From Candidatus Fermentithermobacillaceae bacterium (GTDB lineage Bacteria; Bacillota; Sulfobacillia; Fermentithermobacillales; DUSS01), in assembly GCA_012842495.1 (NCBI GenBank), contig DUSS01000004.1, forward strand, positions 186,001 through 250,000: a stretch of 64,000 nucleotides of DNA, written 5' to 3'. Positions 1 to 9,818 of this stretch are shown piece by piece. Position 1 is the stretch's first letter. The number at the start of each line of letters is the position of its first letter. Below the pieces are notes generated by a model. The model was given only the letters and a program-made list of their open reading frames with translations. It was not told where the DNA came from and ran no database searches. The position numbers were made by a program, and so were the translations under genes.

Positions 1-1090
1 AGTTCTTCGGTGTGATGGTGTTGTGGATCATCCGCTCGGGGTAGTACGGATCGGCAGTGAGCATCGCCGCCCTGCGATCGAGAGCATGGAATATAGCCTT
101 GCGGAAATTCACGTTGTTGACGGCGATCTTCCAGTTACCGGGCTCATATTCCTCCGGGAACTTTGGGTTGAAGTTAAACGCGTAGAAGTAGGTATAGAAG
201 CTGGTCTCAGCCGGACGGACCATTTTGCTCTTCTCAGGATCCTTCATCCACTCATCCAGCGCGTCCGTGGGGATTGCGGCGCCCGTGATCTCGCCGCGCA
301 AGAAGAGCTCAGGCGCCAGCGTTGTAGCTTCCTGGTTATACTTGAAGATGAGCTTGGGGATATGCACGTTCCCGGCATCCCAGTACTTTTCGTTTTTCAC
401 AAATACCTGCTGATTGTGAGGCTCCCACACGGAGAAGAGGTAGCAACCGTTGTAGAGGAGGTACTCGTTGTCCGTTCCGAACTTCTCGCCTACTTCCTGC
501 AGGAACTTGCCGTTGACGGGCATGAACGGACAGTAGGTAAGCATGCTGAGGAAGTACGGAACCGGTTTCTCGAGGGTGTACACCAACGTGTACTTGTCCG
601 GGGCCTTCACTCCGACCTCATTGAAATCGGTGATCTCGCCGTTGAAGTATTTCTCGGCGTTCTTGATGACCCGGTACACGATGTCGGCGGTCTGGGAAGC
701 GTTGGCCGGATTCAGGATGTACTTCGCAGCGTCAACCCAGTCCTGCGCGGTTACTTCCGCATACTCTTTACCATCGTAGGTGAGCCACTTCACGCCCTTC
801 CTGATGTGGAAGGTCCACGTCAGACCATCGGGTGAGACTTCCCACGACGTGGCGAGCCCGGGCCTCAGGATACCCAGGTTATCGTACTCCACGAGGCAGT
901 CAACACAGTTGGCAGCCACGGAGAATTCGGCCGTGGTAGCGGTGACGAGATAGTTGATGGTCGTGAGCTCGCCAGAGTAAATCCCGACCACATCGCCCGA
1001 CTTCCGCGGAGTTGGGCCGGCCCCTTTGCACCCGGCTAGCACCAGGGCTCCGAGCAGAAGAACCGGCACCACTCTTCTTGCCAGTCTCAT
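1..1090 (-). CDS. Extracellular solute-binding protein family 5 (OppA/DppA-like peptide-binding lipoprotein), 3' end cut by window edge
   Basis: Reverse-strand reading from ATG at 1088-1090 gives MRLARRVVPVLLLGALVLAGCKGAG (lipobox) followed by SBP_bac_5-like sequence (e.g. NVNFRKAIFHALDRRA, YKFNQEATTLAPELFLRGEI-type segments). Open to window start. Confidence 0.85.
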   Translation of the reverse strand, partial: MRLARRVVPVLLLGALVLAGCKGAGPTPRKSGDVVGIYSGELTTINYLVTATTAEFSVAANCVDCLVEYDNLGILRPGLATSWEVSPDGLTWTFHIRKGVKWLTYDGKEYAEVTAQDWVDAAKYILNPANASQTADIVYRVIKNAEKYFNGEITDFNEVGVKAPDKYTLVYTLEKPVPYFLSMLTYCPFMPVNGKFLQEVGEKFGTDNEYLLYNGCYLFSVWEPHNQQVFVKNEKYWDAGNVHIPKLIFKYNQEATTLAPELFLRGEITGAAIPTDALDEWMKDPEKSKMVRPAETSFYTYFYAFNFNPKFPEEYEPGNWKIAVNNVNFRKAIFHALDRRAAMLTADPYYPERMIHNTITPKN

Positions 1091-1431
1091 CAAAACACCC
1101 TCCCCTAACTTGATAATGATTCTGAAGTCTTCACTCATCAGTGATGAGTATGTGGATGTTATTCGCCTTTGCCGGATTGATTTCCTTCATGTCCTCGTAG
1201 GTTTCTTCAAATCTTTGTGCAACCGGGCGATCTGGGCTTCACCCGGTCTTACCAGGCCGAGTCTCCGGGGGTCGAGACTCCACAAGGCATATCAGTACTA
1301 TAGTATCAGGGAAACAAGAGAATCGGCTAGGCTCGTTTTGATACCATTCAATCCTCGGCGTTTATCCGCAGGCACGGCGAGTCATATTTGCCTGGCTCTG
1401 GCGCGGCCCATGCTTCCGGACAACACAAACA

Positions 1432-1470
1432 GCCGGAAGGGGCGTGTCCGTGCGTTCCGCCCCCTCCGGC
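1432..1470 (-). terminator. Terminator-like hairpin downstream of SIMPL gene
   Basis: Inverted repeat gccggaaggggc ... gccccctccggc (one mismatch) just 3' of the minus-strand gene ending at 1491; no clear T-run. Confidence 0.35.
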
Positions 1471-1490
1471 CTCCGCTTCAGAGGCAGCAC

Positions 1491-2219
1491 CTAGAAAGTA
1501 AAGTCAATTCTTACGGTAGCTCTTACGCTAAGGGTGCCTCCCTCTATGGGAGTAGTCATTCCCTCAATGCTTCTCAGAGGAGCACTACCGTAAGCTTCGT
1601 CCACGGTGGCCCATCCGTCCGATATCCTGTACACTCCCGTGATGACCACTCCGGCCGCTTTAGCCATCGTCTCCGCCTTGCTCCTGGCATTGGTCACGGC
1701 TTGCGCCAGTAGTTCGTTCTTAAGAGGCTCGGGATTCTGAAGCCCGAAAGATATACCGCCGATGTTAGTGGCGCCCGCTGCTACGGCCCTGTCGATAGCG
1801 TCTCCAATCCTCGCGATGTCCCTGATTTTCGCAACAACGGTGTTGTTGCACCGGTAGCCCACGAGCACCTGCTTCTCTTCGGGTTTTTCTCCCCGCCATT
1901 CGTACACCGGATAAAGGCTGAAGTTGGAAGTCTGGATATCCTCCCTGGCGATACCTATTCCCAGAAGCGCTTGAATAACCGCATCCATCGCCCGGGAGTT
2001 GGTTTGCTGGGCTTCAGCGGCGGTTGGTGCGTTGGTTTCGACTCCGAAACTGATCGTCGCCATATCTGGCTTGACCTGCATGGAAGCTTCACCTGTAACG
2101 GAGATGAGCCTCTGCTGGGACTCTTCGGCGTGAACTCTCGTCGAAGCTCCACTGCCGCTCAATGCCAGCGCTAAGGTGAGCCCAAGAACCAGGACGACAC
2201 CCAAGGTCCGCTTTGTCAT
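1491..2219 (-). CDS. SIMPL (DUF541) domain-containing secreted protein
   Basis: Internal start MTKRTLGVVLVLGLTLALALSGSGAS (signal peptide), then ISVTGEASMQVKPDMATISFGVETNAPTAAEAQQTNSRAMDAVIQAL, typical of SIMPL. Confidence 0.85.
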   Translation of the reverse strand: MTKRTLGVVLVLGLTLALALSGSGASTRVHAEESQQRLISVTGEASMQVKPDMATISFGVETNAPTAAEAQQTNSRAMDAVIQALLGIGIAREDIQTSNFSLYPVYEWRGEKPEEKQVLVGYRCNNTVVAKIRDIARIGDAIDRAVAAGATNIGGISFGLQNPEPLKNELLAQAVTNARSKAETMAKAAGVVITGVYRISDGWATVDEAYGSAPLRSIEGMTTPIEGGTLSVRATVRIDFTF

Positions 2220-2384
2220 AAGAATTACCCCTTTCGCAAGGTTTGAACGAGCGAGCCCGCCCCGCATATCTGGTGCACCCGACGGTTTGGACGTCAAAAG
2301 AAGGCAATTGTTCCACGGAAGAGGCGAAATTGCCGGGAAGAAAACTCATAACTGGATGCTGGAGGTTTCGAGGTCCAGCACACT

Positions 2385-3380
2385 TCAGCGAACCCGCTTC
2401 CTCACGAACTCGGGCTTTTTGTCCAGCCGGTGTCTGGCTTCGATGAACCGAATGGTACCGGTCGTACCGCGCATAACAACCGAATGCGTGGACGCCCACA
2501 CTCCCGAGTACCGAACGCCCCTGAGGATCTCCCCGTCGGTGACTCCAGTGGCCGCGAATATCACGTCATCTCCCTTGACGAGGTCATCCATGGTGAGCTT
2601 TCTTCGGATATCACCGATGCCCATGGTCTTGGCCCGCTCGACTTCCTCGGGTGAAACGGGCCACAGCCTCGCCTGCATTTCCCCGCCGACGCACCGCAGC
2701 GCCGCCGCGGACAGAACCCCTTCCGGCGCCCCTCCGATTCCCGCCAGCACGTCCACACCAGAATCCTCAAATCCCACGGCTACCGCCGGTGAAAGATCCC
2801 CGTCGGGAATCAGCTTCACCCTGGCACCGGCCCTGCGTACGTCCGCAATCAAGCCCTCGTTTCTCGGCCGGTCGAGTATCACGACGACGAGGTCGCCAAC
2901 GTTCTTTCCAAGCGCCGCCGCCACCCGCTCGAGGTTCTCCTCTATTGGCCGGTCCAGGTCGATCACTCCGCGAGCTTTGGGCCCCACCGCCAGCTTCTCC
3001 ATATACATATCCGGGGCGTGCAGAAGACACCCTTCCTCGGCCACGGCCAGTACGGACAGCGCCCTCGAGAGCCCTTTTGCCAGCACGTTGGTACCTTCCA
3101 AAGGGTCTACGGCCACGTCGACCTTGGGACCGTTCCCGGTGCCCACTTTCTCCCCTATGTACAGCATGGGCGCTTCGTCCATCTCGCCTTCGCCTATCAC
3201 TATCTTCCCGTCGATATCCACTGAGCTTAAGGCAAGCCTCATGGCCTTTACGGCGGCAGCATCGCAAGCTTCCTTGTCTCCTGTACCCATCAGTCTGCCA
3301 CAGGATAGCGCCGCCGCTTCCGTAACCCTCACAAACTCAAGAGAAAGCTCCCTCTCCATTTCGTGCGCCATATCCATCAC
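2385..3380 (-). CDS. glpX: Fructose-1,6-bisphosphatase class II
   Basis: 331 aa; IVIGEGEMDEAPMLYIGEKVGTG, DVAVDPLEGTNVLAKG, GGAPEGVLSAAALRCVGGEMQARL are GlpX hallmarks. Confidence 0.93.
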   Translation of the reverse strand: MMDMAHEMERELSLEFVRVTEAAALSCGRLMGTGDKEACDAAAVKAMRLALSSVDIDGKIVIGEGEMDEAPMLYIGEKVGTGNGPKVDVAVDPLEGTNVLAKGLSRALSVLAVAEEGCLLHAPDMYMEKLAVGPKARGVIDLDRPIEENLERVAAALGKNVGDLVVVILDRPRNEGLIADVRRAGARVKLIPDGDLSPAVAVGFEDSGVDVLAGIGGAPEGVLSAAALRCVGGEMQARLWPVSPEEVERAKTMGIGDIRRKLTMDDLVKGDDVIFAATGVTDGEILRGVRYSGVWASTHSVVMRGTTGTIRFIEARHRLDKKPEFVRKRVR

Positions 3381-3761
3381 CCCGTTCGCGGATGCCTATC
3401 CCATCTTCGGTTTCCAATAAAGCCGTGCTGCATCGTAGCAATCAAAACCCCTGACGCAGACATTACCCACTCTGCACGGAGCAGCCGGGCTGGCCGTTCT
3501 ATGAAACTCGAAGAGCGAGCTACCTCCGAATTCCTTGTAAGCCGGGGAAACCCTGCTCCTAACGAATGCCGAATGCAGCTGCCATTTCATACAGTAACGC
3601 AAGCACTACCAGGGGTAAAGACGAACACCTTAAGGAGAATTCGCGCTCAACAGAGACACTGAATCTGGGAAATGGGCCAGAGAAGTAATAGATCTAACCG
3701 GATGTGATATACTTACTACGCAGTTTTCATGCTTCCTACGTCAACTCCGTGATTGGAGGTG

Positions 3762-3836
3762 GTGCCGTATGCTGCTAACACGACGTATGAATTCAGCTTC
3801 TAAGCCACTTCAAAAAGCATCGGGAGCATACGGCAC
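3762..3836. repeat. 12-bp perfect inverted repeat (GTGCCGTATGCT/AGCATACGGCAC), 51-nt spacer
   Basis: gtgccgtatgct at 3762-3773 and agcatacggcac at 3825-3836. Confidence 0.8.
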
Positions 3837-3858
3837 GCCGCGACCCGAAGCTCGCTGA
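3769..3858 (+). CDS. Putative 29-aa leader peptide/small ORF
   Basis: ATG preceded by ttggaggtggtgccgt (strong SD); translation MLLTRRMNSASKPLQKASGAYGTPRPEAR*. Start codon lies in a 12-bp inverted repeat. No homology claimed. Confidence 0.3.
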   Translation: MLLTRRMNSASKPLQKASGAYGTPRPEAR

Positions 3859-3993
3859 AGCGGTCCCGACCGGGGGTAGCTTCCATAGTTGTTTAACGTG
3901 GGAACCGATTCCCCGCGTGTCCGGGTTTGCGTCCGACTTCGGCCGAAATGTTTGTTCCGCCGTCTTTAGTGCCTTCGCTCCCAAACGGGAGGA

Positions 3994-5061
3994 TTGACCA
4001 GGTTGTCCCATACCATAGGAAAGGTCGTACGAACTGGCCCGGGAACGTATCTTGTAGATTCCAACGGAGACTTGTGGTTTTGTCATCTCAGGGGGCGCTT
4101 AAAAGCGCTCGCTGAGAATTCCCGAGACCTACCTTGTGTGGGTGACATCGTTGTGCTTGAGAGCATCGCCCGTGAGCGCCGCGAAGTTGCGGGCGCTACG
4201 GTTTCGGGAACGGCCGTCATATCGGAGGTATTGCCGAGAAGAACGCAGATTTCCCGGCTCTCTCCGCCGGACACGCCGGGAAGGCAGCGGGTCGAGCAGG
4301 TGCTGGCAGCTAATGTGGATCAAGGTGTCATCGTGGTATCGCTCACTATCCCCCCTTTAAAAGCGGGCACGGTTGAACGTTATCTCGTCTTGTGCAGACA
4401 GGCTGGCGTGTCTGCGGTGGTGTGTCTCAACAAGATCGACGAGGTCGACCCCGTCACAGCAGGCATCCTGTCGCATCTAATCGCGGACAGTTGTACAGGT
4501 GAAACCGGAAATCCGGTACGTTCGGCAGAGGCCGGTGATGAACGCTGGCTGCGCCGAACGCGTGAAATCGTAAGCCGGCTTCGAAACCGGGGTGTTCCGG
4601 TGGTGCTCACCAGCGCGGTGACGGGAAAAGGACTCGACGAACTCCGCAGGCTGCTTTCGGGAAAGACTTCGGTATTTCTCGGACCTTCCGGCGCAGGTAA
4701 AACCTCGATTCTGAACCGCCTGGAGCCGGGGTTTGCCGGCAAAACTCTTCCGGTGAGCTCCGCCACCTCGCGGGGCCGGCACTCTACCACTTATTCGAGT
4801 CTTCTCCGCGTGGGCGACGGAGAGGTCGCCGATATCCCGGGGCTCAGGGCCATCGGGTTTTGGGACCTCGACGAAGAACCTGTCCGCTCCGAATATGAGG
4901 ATATCGAGGAACTGGCCCTTGCTTGCAAATTCCGAAACTGCTCCCATACGCATGAACCAGGATGTGCCGTAAAGGAAGCGGTGGAGCGAGGCGAATTGGA
5001 AGTGTCGAGGTACAAACGTTACGTAAGGCTCATGCGGGAGGCCAGACGCAGACCCAGGTAG
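3994..5061 (+). CDS. rsgA: Ribosome small subunit-dependent GTPase A
   Basis: Circularly permuted GTPase: CLNKIDEVD (G4) before LGPSGAGKTSILNRL (G1), VADIPGLRAIGFWD (G3), Zn-binding CKFRNCSHTHEPGCAV. TTG start after ggagga. Confidence 0.95.
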   Translation: MTRLSHTIGKVVRTGPGTYLVDSNGDLWFCHLRGRLKALAENSRDLPCVGDIVVLESIARERREVAGATVSGTAVISEVLPRRTQISRLSPPDTPGRQRVEQVLAANVDQGVIVVSLTIPPLKAGTVERYLVLCRQAGVSAVVCLNKIDEVDPVTAGILSHLIADSCTGETGNPVRSAEAGDERWLRRTREIVSRLRNRGVPVVLTSAVTGKGLDELRRLLSGKTSVFLGPSGAGKTSILNRLEPGFAGKTLPVSSATSRGRHSTTYSSLLRVGDGEVADIPGLRAIGFWDLDEEPVRSEYEDIEELALACKFRNCSHTHEPGCAVKEAVERGELEVSRYKRYVRLMREARRRPR

Positions 5062-5144
5062 AGGAGCCGGTACTCATTGAGCAGGAGGGGTTTAGAGAAC
5101 ACCTACCCCGCCAGGGGTGCCGGCGAAAAGGTGAGCACGCTTTT

Positions 5145-5180
5145 TGCTGCACCTCCCCGCGAACCCGGGGAGGTGCAGCA
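5145..5180. repeat. 15-bp perfect inverted repeat, hairpin between convergent genes (possible terminator)
   Basis: tgctgcacctccccg (5145-5159), loop cgaacc, cggggaggtgcagca (5166-5180), between rsgA (+) and the coiled-coil gene (-). Confidence 0.6.
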
Positions 5181-5235
5181 TTTGAATCCAAGAGGGTACT
5201 CCCGCGACTTGAAAGAACTCGCCCCGGTGACCTCT

Positions 5236-5838
5236 CTAAAGAGTCTTAACGTACTCAAGCAGGCCGCGGGTAAGCTGGATCGCCTCTTCGAGCAGGCTTA
5301 ACTTCTCTTGCGCCAGAGAAAGCCTCCGCTCGAGGATTAGGACGAATCTCTCGGCAAAGCCCCTCATCGTATTGTCCTGGACCCGGGAGACCCGCTCTTT
5401 GAGCTCAGCTATCCTTTCGGAAAGCCTTGCTATATGCTCTTCGAGCTTCGCGCGGCTTTCGGTCATCCTCGCCAGGCGCTCTTCCAGTTTGGGGACAAGC
5501 TTCTCTTTGTCAAACCGGTTGCGGGTGAAAGAATCCCCGACCTCGGCCCAGTCTACCCCATTTTCCTCCGCGATTTGCTGGAGCGACTTCCCTCCCTTGA
5601 ATTGCGCGATCAGGGTTTCCAAGGGTACCCCGCTGCGACCCGCGATATACGCCAGGGCCGCCAGCGAGCCCCGGGCTCTGGGCCGTTTCAGTTCGGTGGC
5701 CGCCGCCTCGGAGTTGGGGGTGCCGGGCACCTGAACCTCTTCCCCGGAAAGGGACGGCTCAGCGAATGCGGCGGAAGCTCCAAGACCGACACACACTGCC
5801 GCAATCAGGATTCCTGCAACCGCTCTTTTCCAGTACAT
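5236..5838 (-). CDS. Secreted coiled-coil protein of unknown function
   Basis: Signal peptide MYWKRAVAGILIAAVCVGLGASAAFA; long Glu/Arg/Leu-rich heptad C-terminus (EERLARMTESRAKLEEHIARLSERIAELKERV). Co-directional with upstream HK/RR. Confidence 0.75.
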   Translation of the reverse strand: MYWKRAVAGILIAAVCVGLGASAAFAEPSLSGEEVQVPGTPNSEAAATELKRPRARGSLAALAYIAGRSGVPLETLIAQFKGGKSLQQIAEENGVDWAEVGDSFTRNRFDKEKLVPKLEERLARMTESRAKLEEHIARLSERIAELKERVSRVQDNTMRGFAERFVLILERRLSLAQEKLSLLEEAIQLTRGLLEYVKTL

Positions 5839-5935
5839 CGTTCACACCTCCTTTTATTGGGCTGCTTTCACTTACTAATATCGGCCACAAATGTGAACGA
5901 AGATCGGAAGACACTTTTAAGAAAGTTTTAATTCC

Positions 5936-7384
5936 CTAGCTTTTCTCTAGGGGAAGGGTTATCGTGAAGGTCGAACCGTGGCCTACCCTGCTCTCGACGT
6001 CAAGCGTACCGCCATGCTTCTCCACAATGAACCTGGCAATAGAAAGTCCCAACCCGGCACCGGGTTTTCTGCCAGACCTCGACTTGTCGCCGCGGTAGAA
6101 CCGTTCAAATATGTGAGGCAAGTCTTCGGGAGGAATACCGGGACCTTGGTCGGAGACCGAGATGTGAGCATTACCATCGCTGACGCTCAGCGAGACCTGA
6201 ACTTCTCCGCCAGGAGGGGAATACTTCGCCGCGTTATCTATGAGATTACATAAGGCCTCGACCAACCTGTCTTCGCAAATCGTCGCTGCGACGGGGCTGG
6301 TCGGAGTATCGACCGATATGACGACCTGGCGCTCTCTAGCAACCGGTTCCATTCTCGCCACCGTATCCCGGACCACTTTGGCCAGGTCCGATCTGGACAT
6401 CGGGAAAGGTAGTTCTCCGGACTCCAGCCGCACGAGGAAGAACAGGTCTTCCACCAGCCTGGACAGTCTTTCCGCCTCGTCCCGAATGATCCCGATCGCA
6501 CGTCGTCGATCATCTTCGGTGTTAATAACGTCGGTTAGAGCTTCAGCAAACCCCTTTATGGAAGTGACCGGGGTCCGCAAGTCGTGGGAGATATCCGAAA
6601 GCATCTTCTGACGCTCCTCCATCACGCGACGGAGTTTGTTTTTCTCCTCGGTAAGCCCCTCCACGAGCCGGGATATCTCCTGCGACATGACGTTCATCGC
6701 AGATGCCAGCTCCCCCAGTTCATCGGCGGAATCGGCTTCAATATGCTGACTGAATTCGCCACGGGAGATAGCCCGGGCCACGCCTGCCATTTTCTTCAGA
6801 GGATTCGTAATGCTTCTCGAAAGCACCAGGCCTACCACCAGGGTTACACCGGAGGCCAAAATCCCCGCGCGGATGAGGGAAGCCACAACTTCCCTGTTGG
6901 CAGTACTGGAAATCTGCTTCAAGGACCTGACAATGATCATAACTCCCGTGACGCGCTCTCCCGTCCACCAGGGCACGGCTACACCCACCGCATCCGGGCC
7001 GATCATGGGAAAGTCGAAGCGATCCAGGCCCGTGCCCTGTATCGCTTTGGAAATGAGGCGAACCGGCACGTTTTGTCCGACCAGGCTATTGGCCCCCTCC
7101 GCGGTGTCGGCAATTACGGTACCCCGATCGTCGGTGAGGAGCACCCTCGATTCGGAAATGGACGCCAGCCCCGACAAAAACCGGCGTAAGGCCTTCGCGT
7201 CGGTGACGGGCACGTCCAGCGATTTCACCAGCGGTTCAACTCTTTCCGCAAGAAGGACCATCTGCCGGGATGCAATCCGCTTGAAAAGCTGGTCGAGCAG
7301 TTGTGCCTGATAAACGCCCATGATGAGCGCCACCAGTACTATCACCGCGACAAAGGAAATCGTGAGTTTTGCCCGAATGGACAT
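5936..7384 (-). CDS. HAMP-domain sensor histidine kinase
   Basis: Two TM segments, HAMP, H-box SDISHDLRTPVTSIKGFAEAL, N-box NLIDNAAKYSPPGG, G-boxes DQGPGIPPEDLPHIFERFYRGD and GAGLGLSIARFIVEKHGG. Confidence 0.95.
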   Translation of the reverse strand: MSIRAKLTISFVAVIVLVALIMGVYQAQLLDQLFKRIASRQMVLLAERVEPLVKSLDVPVTDAKALRRFLSGLASISESRVLLTDDRGTVIADTAEGANSLVGQNVPVRLISKAIQGTGLDRFDFPMIGPDAVGVAVPWWTGERVTGVMIIVRSLKQISSTANREVVASLIRAGILASGVTLVVGLVLSRSITNPLKKMAGVARAISRGEFSQHIEADSADELGELASAMNVMSQEISRLVEGLTEEKNKLRRVMEERQKMLSDISHDLRTPVTSIKGFAEALTDVINTEDDRRRAIGIIRDEAERLSRLVEDLFFLVRLESGELPFPMSRSDLAKVVRDTVARMEPVARERQVVISVDTPTSPVAATICEDRLVEALCNLIDNAAKYSPPGGEVQVSLSVSDGNAHISVSDQGPGIPPEDLPHIFERFYRGDKSRSGRKPGAGLGLSIARFIVEKHGGTLDVESRVGHGSTFTITLPLEKS

Positions 7385-7538
7385 AGCTCGGTCTCCTCGG
7401 ATGCTCGGTTTATGCGCCTCACTTCTAAAGCTCTGTTCGGCAAATCCAACATCTAGCGAAGCTTTTCGTCTTGTGCAGGTGCGTTCAACGAAGTTCGTGT
7501 TACATCCCGTTGGTACCCTTCAATCTCCCACCTCGTAA

Positions 7539-8459
7539 TCACGCTCTACTTTGTCCTGGTCCGGTCTCTCGCGGGTTCGGTGGATGGTACTCGAACTTGT
7601 ACCCCACGCCCCATACCGTCTTCAAGTATCTGGGATTTTCGGGGTCTTCCTCTATCTTCTGACGCAACCGGCGCACGTGTACATCCACGGTCCGGATATC
7701 CCCGATATAGCTGTACTCCCACACGGTTTCGAGCAGGAACTCCCTGGTGAACACCCGGTTCGGGTTCGACGCAAGCAGCCAGAGAAGGTCGAATTCTTTG
7801 GGCGGAAGGGTCACAATCCTCCCGCGGACGGTCACTTCGCGCGAAGCTTTGTCAATCGCTAAACCCGGGTACTTGAGGACTTCCCCTTGAAGATCCCTCT
7901 TATCGCCCAAACCGGTACCGGAGTGAGAACCACCAACTTGTGAGGCCGCTTGGCCCAGCGTACCAGATGTTTGACTATCCGCGCCGGCAACGTGGTAAAG
8001 GCCGGACGGTTCAGCACCCGCTCTCCTGAGAATCGCCTTGACCCTAGATACCAGCTCCCGGGGACTGAACGGCTTGACCACATAGTCGTCCGCACCCAGT
8101 TCCAGGCCCAGTACTCTATCGACTTCCTCGCCCCGGGCCGTGAGCATGATCACTGGCGTGTTCTTCTCGCGCCGGATTTGCTTTAAGACCTCCCAACCGT
8201 CGAGTTCAGGCAACATGATATCGAGGATCACCAGGTCGGGCGAGGATTCTTTCCAGAGGGCAAGAGCTTCGGGCCCCGTAGACGCCTCCAACACCCGGAA
8301 TCCCTCATTTTGCAGGTAGAGCTTAACAAGCTCTCTGATGTGGGCCTCGTCGTCAGCTACAAGGACGGTCCTTCCGCTCACAGCCGGAAAAGCCACCTCT
8401 TTAAAGAGTCTCAGCTTCAATTCGTCGCCTGCCAATGGCGGACCTTCTGGCATAAGCAA
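7539..8459 (-). CDS. OmpR/PhoB-family response regulator
   Basis: Receiver RTVLVADDEAHIRELVKLYLQNEGF...LVILDIMLPELDGWEVL, winged-helix LPPKEFDLLWLLASNPNRVFTREFLLETVW...VRRLRQKIEEDPENPRYLKTVWGVGYKFE. Exact start uncertain (N-terminal extension). Confidence 0.93.
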   Translation of the reverse strand: MLMPEGPPLAGDELKLRLFKEVAFPAVSGRTVLVADDEAHIRELVKLYLQNEGFRVLEASTGPEALALWKESSPDLVILDIMLPELDGWEVLKQIRREKNTPVIMLTARGEEVDRVLGLELGADDYVVKPFSPRELVSRVKAILRRAGAEPSGLYHVAGADSQTSGTLGQAASQVGGSHSGTGLGDKRDLQGEVLKYPGLAIDKASREVTVRGRIVTLPPKEFDLLWLLASNPNRVFTREFLLETVWEYSYIGDIRTVDVHVRRLRQKIEEDPENPRYLKTVWGVGYKFEYHPPNPRETGPGQSRA

Positions 8460-8618
8460 TGACCTGCATGAATGCTGTGCGGCCGAGGACTGCGGGGTTG
8501 AAGGGCTTCATTACCGCTACGGCTTCGAAGACAAAGCTCCACGGGGTAACCATGGTGCGGCGTTATGGCTCAAACCGGCAATCCGGTCCCTTCGCCAGGG
8601 GACCCGGTCCACCCGTGG

Positions 8619-9818
8619 TCACGAAGCTGAGTCTTCGATCCTTCTAGCTTTCTCGCCGAGAAGCTCCGTGTACTTCGCCCCTGCACCAGTGTTCAGAACG
8701 AGAACTGGATCGTCAGGACCAACGAGCTCCATTTCCCTGATGACCCTGGCAGCCCTCACGGCAGCCGCACCTTCCGGGCAGATGAGCATGCCCTCAAGCC
8801 TGGCCACCTGTTTCCATGTCTCCAGGATTTCCGCATCTGTAACCGAAAGAGCCAGGCCTCCTGACGACCGGATGGCATCGAGTACCAGGAAGTCTCCTAT
8901 GGCAGAAGGCACCCTGATGCCTGCTGCGACGGTGTGGGCTCCCTCGAAAAACTCAGCCTTATCTTTACCTTCTTCAAAAGCACGGACTATGGGGGCACAC
9001 CCAGCGGCCTGGACTGCCACCATCTTCGGAAGAGGGCCGGACAAAAACCCGGCTTCCTTGAGCTCATTGAACGCCTTCCACATCCCGATGAGGCCCACAC
9101 CACCTCCGGTAGGATAGATGATTGCGGCCGGCAGTCTCCCCTCAAACGCCTCCCAAATCTCGAACCCCATCGTCTTCTTACCCTCTATGCGATAGGGTTC
9201 CTTGAGAGTGGCCACCTCAAACCAACCTTCTTTGACAGCACGCTGGTGGACTACCTTTCCCGCATCTGATATCAGGCCCTTCACCAGCCAGGTATCCGCC
9301 CCGTAGGCAAGACATTCCGCCTGGGTCACACGGGGAGCATCCTCGGGCATAGCAACGGTCAGCCTCAGTCCCGCCCTGGCAGCATATGCTGCCCAGGCCG
9401 CACCCGCGTTGCCCGCGGTCGGCATTGCCACGACTTTGACCCCCAGTTCCCTGGCCTTGGACACGCCGACTGCCGCTCCGCGGCACTTGAAGGTGCCGGT
9501 AGGGTTAATCCCTTCGTCCTTGAGGAAGAGCTCCCTGAGGCCGTAGGCCTTTCCCATCCTCGGCATCCGCAAAACCGGTGTCCCGCCCTCACCAAGTGTT
9601 ACAACGCTGTCTCTGGATAGCAGGGGCAGGAGTTCCCAGTAACGCCATAAGTCATTAGGTCTCGAACTCCAGGTTGCCGGGTCGAACTCTCTCCGCAGGG
9701 CGCCAAGATCATACTTCGCGATGAGAGGTCCTCCGCATTCACACAGGTTGTTTACCTTCGCCGCGTCGTACTTTCTGTGACATTTGGGACATTCCAGTTC
9801 CTTAAGGTAGCTCTTCAT
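8619..9818 (-). CDS. thrC: Threonine synthase-like PLP-dependent enzyme
   Basis: N-terminal zinc-ribbon-like CPKCHRKYDAAKVNNLCECGG; PLP motif LKDEGINPTGTFKCRGAAVGVS; LNTGAGAKYTELL. Start taken at MKSYLKELECPKC (longer ORF to 9878). Confidence 0.85.
   Translation of the reverse strand: MKSYLKELECPKCHRKYDAAKVNNLCECGGPLIAKYDLGALRREFDPATWSSRPNDLWRYWELLPLLSRDSVVTLGEGGTPVLRMPRMGKAYGLRELFLKDEGINPTGTFKCRGAAVGVSKARELGVKVVAMPTAGNAGAAWAAYAARAGLRLTVAMPEDAPRVTQAECLAYGADTWLVKGLISDAGKVVHQRAVKEGWFEVATLKEPYRIEGKKTMGFEIWEAFEGRLPAAIIYPTGGGVGLIGMWKAFNELKEAGFLSGPLPKMVAVQAAGCAPIVRAFEEGKDKAEFFEGAHTVAAGIRVPSAIGDFLVLDAIRSSGGLALSVTDAEILETWKQVARLEGMLICPEGAAAVRAARVIREMELVGPDDPVLVLNTGAGAKYTELLGEKARRIEDSAS

Noticed and set aside
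1026-1712. 228-aa plus ORF
   Set aside because: Antisense to the OppA signal peptide and SIMPL gene; no recognisable protein features.
2176-3420. 414-aa Ser/Pro/Thr-rich plus ORF
   Set aside because: Shadow ORF antisense to glpX; composition typical of reverse-frame translation in GC-rich DNA.
8586-8611. Hairpin ccggtccc/gggacccgg downstream of thrC
   Set aside because: Plausible weak terminator but lacks a T-run; not strong enough to call.
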